From contig NZ_OY782764.1 in the NCBI RefSeq assembly GCF_963678225.1, positions 2,795,001-2,859,000 on the forward strand: 64,000 bases of DNA. Reading direction: 5' to 3'. This stretch comes from an uncultured Cohaesibacter sp. (GTDB taxonomy: Bacteria; Pseudomonadota; Alphaproteobacteria; Rhizobiales; Cohaesibacteraceae). The notes below the pieces were generated by a model. That model made no database searches and was not told the origin of the DNA. It was given only the letters and a program-made list of their open reading frames with translations. How positions within the stretch are numbered: position 1 is the first letter of the stretch; every line of letters starts with the position of its first letter. Position numbers and translations under genes: made by a program. Shown here piece by piece: positions 63,938 to 64,000 of the stretch.

Positions 63938-64000
63938 TGCAGTGCAATATGCCCGATCAAAGTCTTGCAGATTTGTCACGTGTGATCACATGCTCGATGG

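Overview
The window reads as a chromosomal segment of a marine alphaproteobacterium, probably in the Hyphomicrobiales. A Cohaesibacter-like genome would fit, but this is an inference from gene content, not a match. Supporting signs are a complete Na+-translocating NADH:quinone oxidoreductase, a TRAP transporter, a LuxI/LuxR quorum-sensing pair, many FCD-type GntR regulators, and moderately high GC coding DNA separated by AT-rich gaps. I saw no tRNA, rRNA, CRISPR array, insertion sequence or prophage.

Layout. 1-1906: the 3' end of a LivH-type permease with an N-formylglutamate amidohydrolase-family gene and an isochorismatase-family hydrolase. 2116-5052: a Tat-exported hydrolase, an MgtC-family protein and a CaCA-family exchanger. 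5317-20454: a large amino-acid catabolic island. It holds an aromatic-type aminotransferase, a D-amino-acid transaminase, 5-oxoprolinase pxpA divergent from pxpBC, a 2-hydroxyacid dehydrogenase, an M20 carbamoylase-type hydrolase, an M24 creatinase-like protein, two FCD GntR regulators, a TRAP transporter, another aminotransferase and a RidA protein. 20997-32393: a second catabolic island. It holds a class III aminotransferase, a four-gene polyamine-type ABC transporter, a GntR regulator, a small-molecule kinase, a phospho-lyase-like class III PLP enzyme, an SDR and an L-2-hydroxyacid dehydrogenase. 32526-36619: membrane and lipid genes, a PHP-domain protein and an orphan sugar-type binding protein. 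37310-39066: luxI, luxR and a small unknown gene. 39564-53898: signalling, regulation and housekeeping genes (GGDEF-EAL, GNAT, LysR with a flavoprotein, a metallo-beta-lactamase fold protein, a PAS protein with a soluble chemoreceptor, phosphoglucomutase, DMT and MATE transporters). 54427-62321: a tautomerase, then nqrM-apbE divergent from nqrABCDEF. 62448-63937: a GFA-family protein and a UTRA-type GntR regulator.

How the genes work together. The strongest non-coding signals are paired regulatory sites. Two promoters, one before the class III aminotransferase/ABC operon and one before the GntR/kinase/lyase operon, carry the same operator: ATGCAT half-sites exactly 21 bp apart, flanking a -10 element in the same geometry. 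This makes 20997-31006 one regulon, probably for uptake and breakdown of an amino alcohol or polyamine-like compound through phosphorylation and phospho-elimination. A different 31-bp element (26 of 31 identical) lies before pxpB and before the TRAP operon. It ties 5-oxoproline-type lactam metabolism to that transporter and its two GntR genes. A third pair, ACATATGT-centred palindromes, lies upstream of luxI and luxR and looks like lux boxes.
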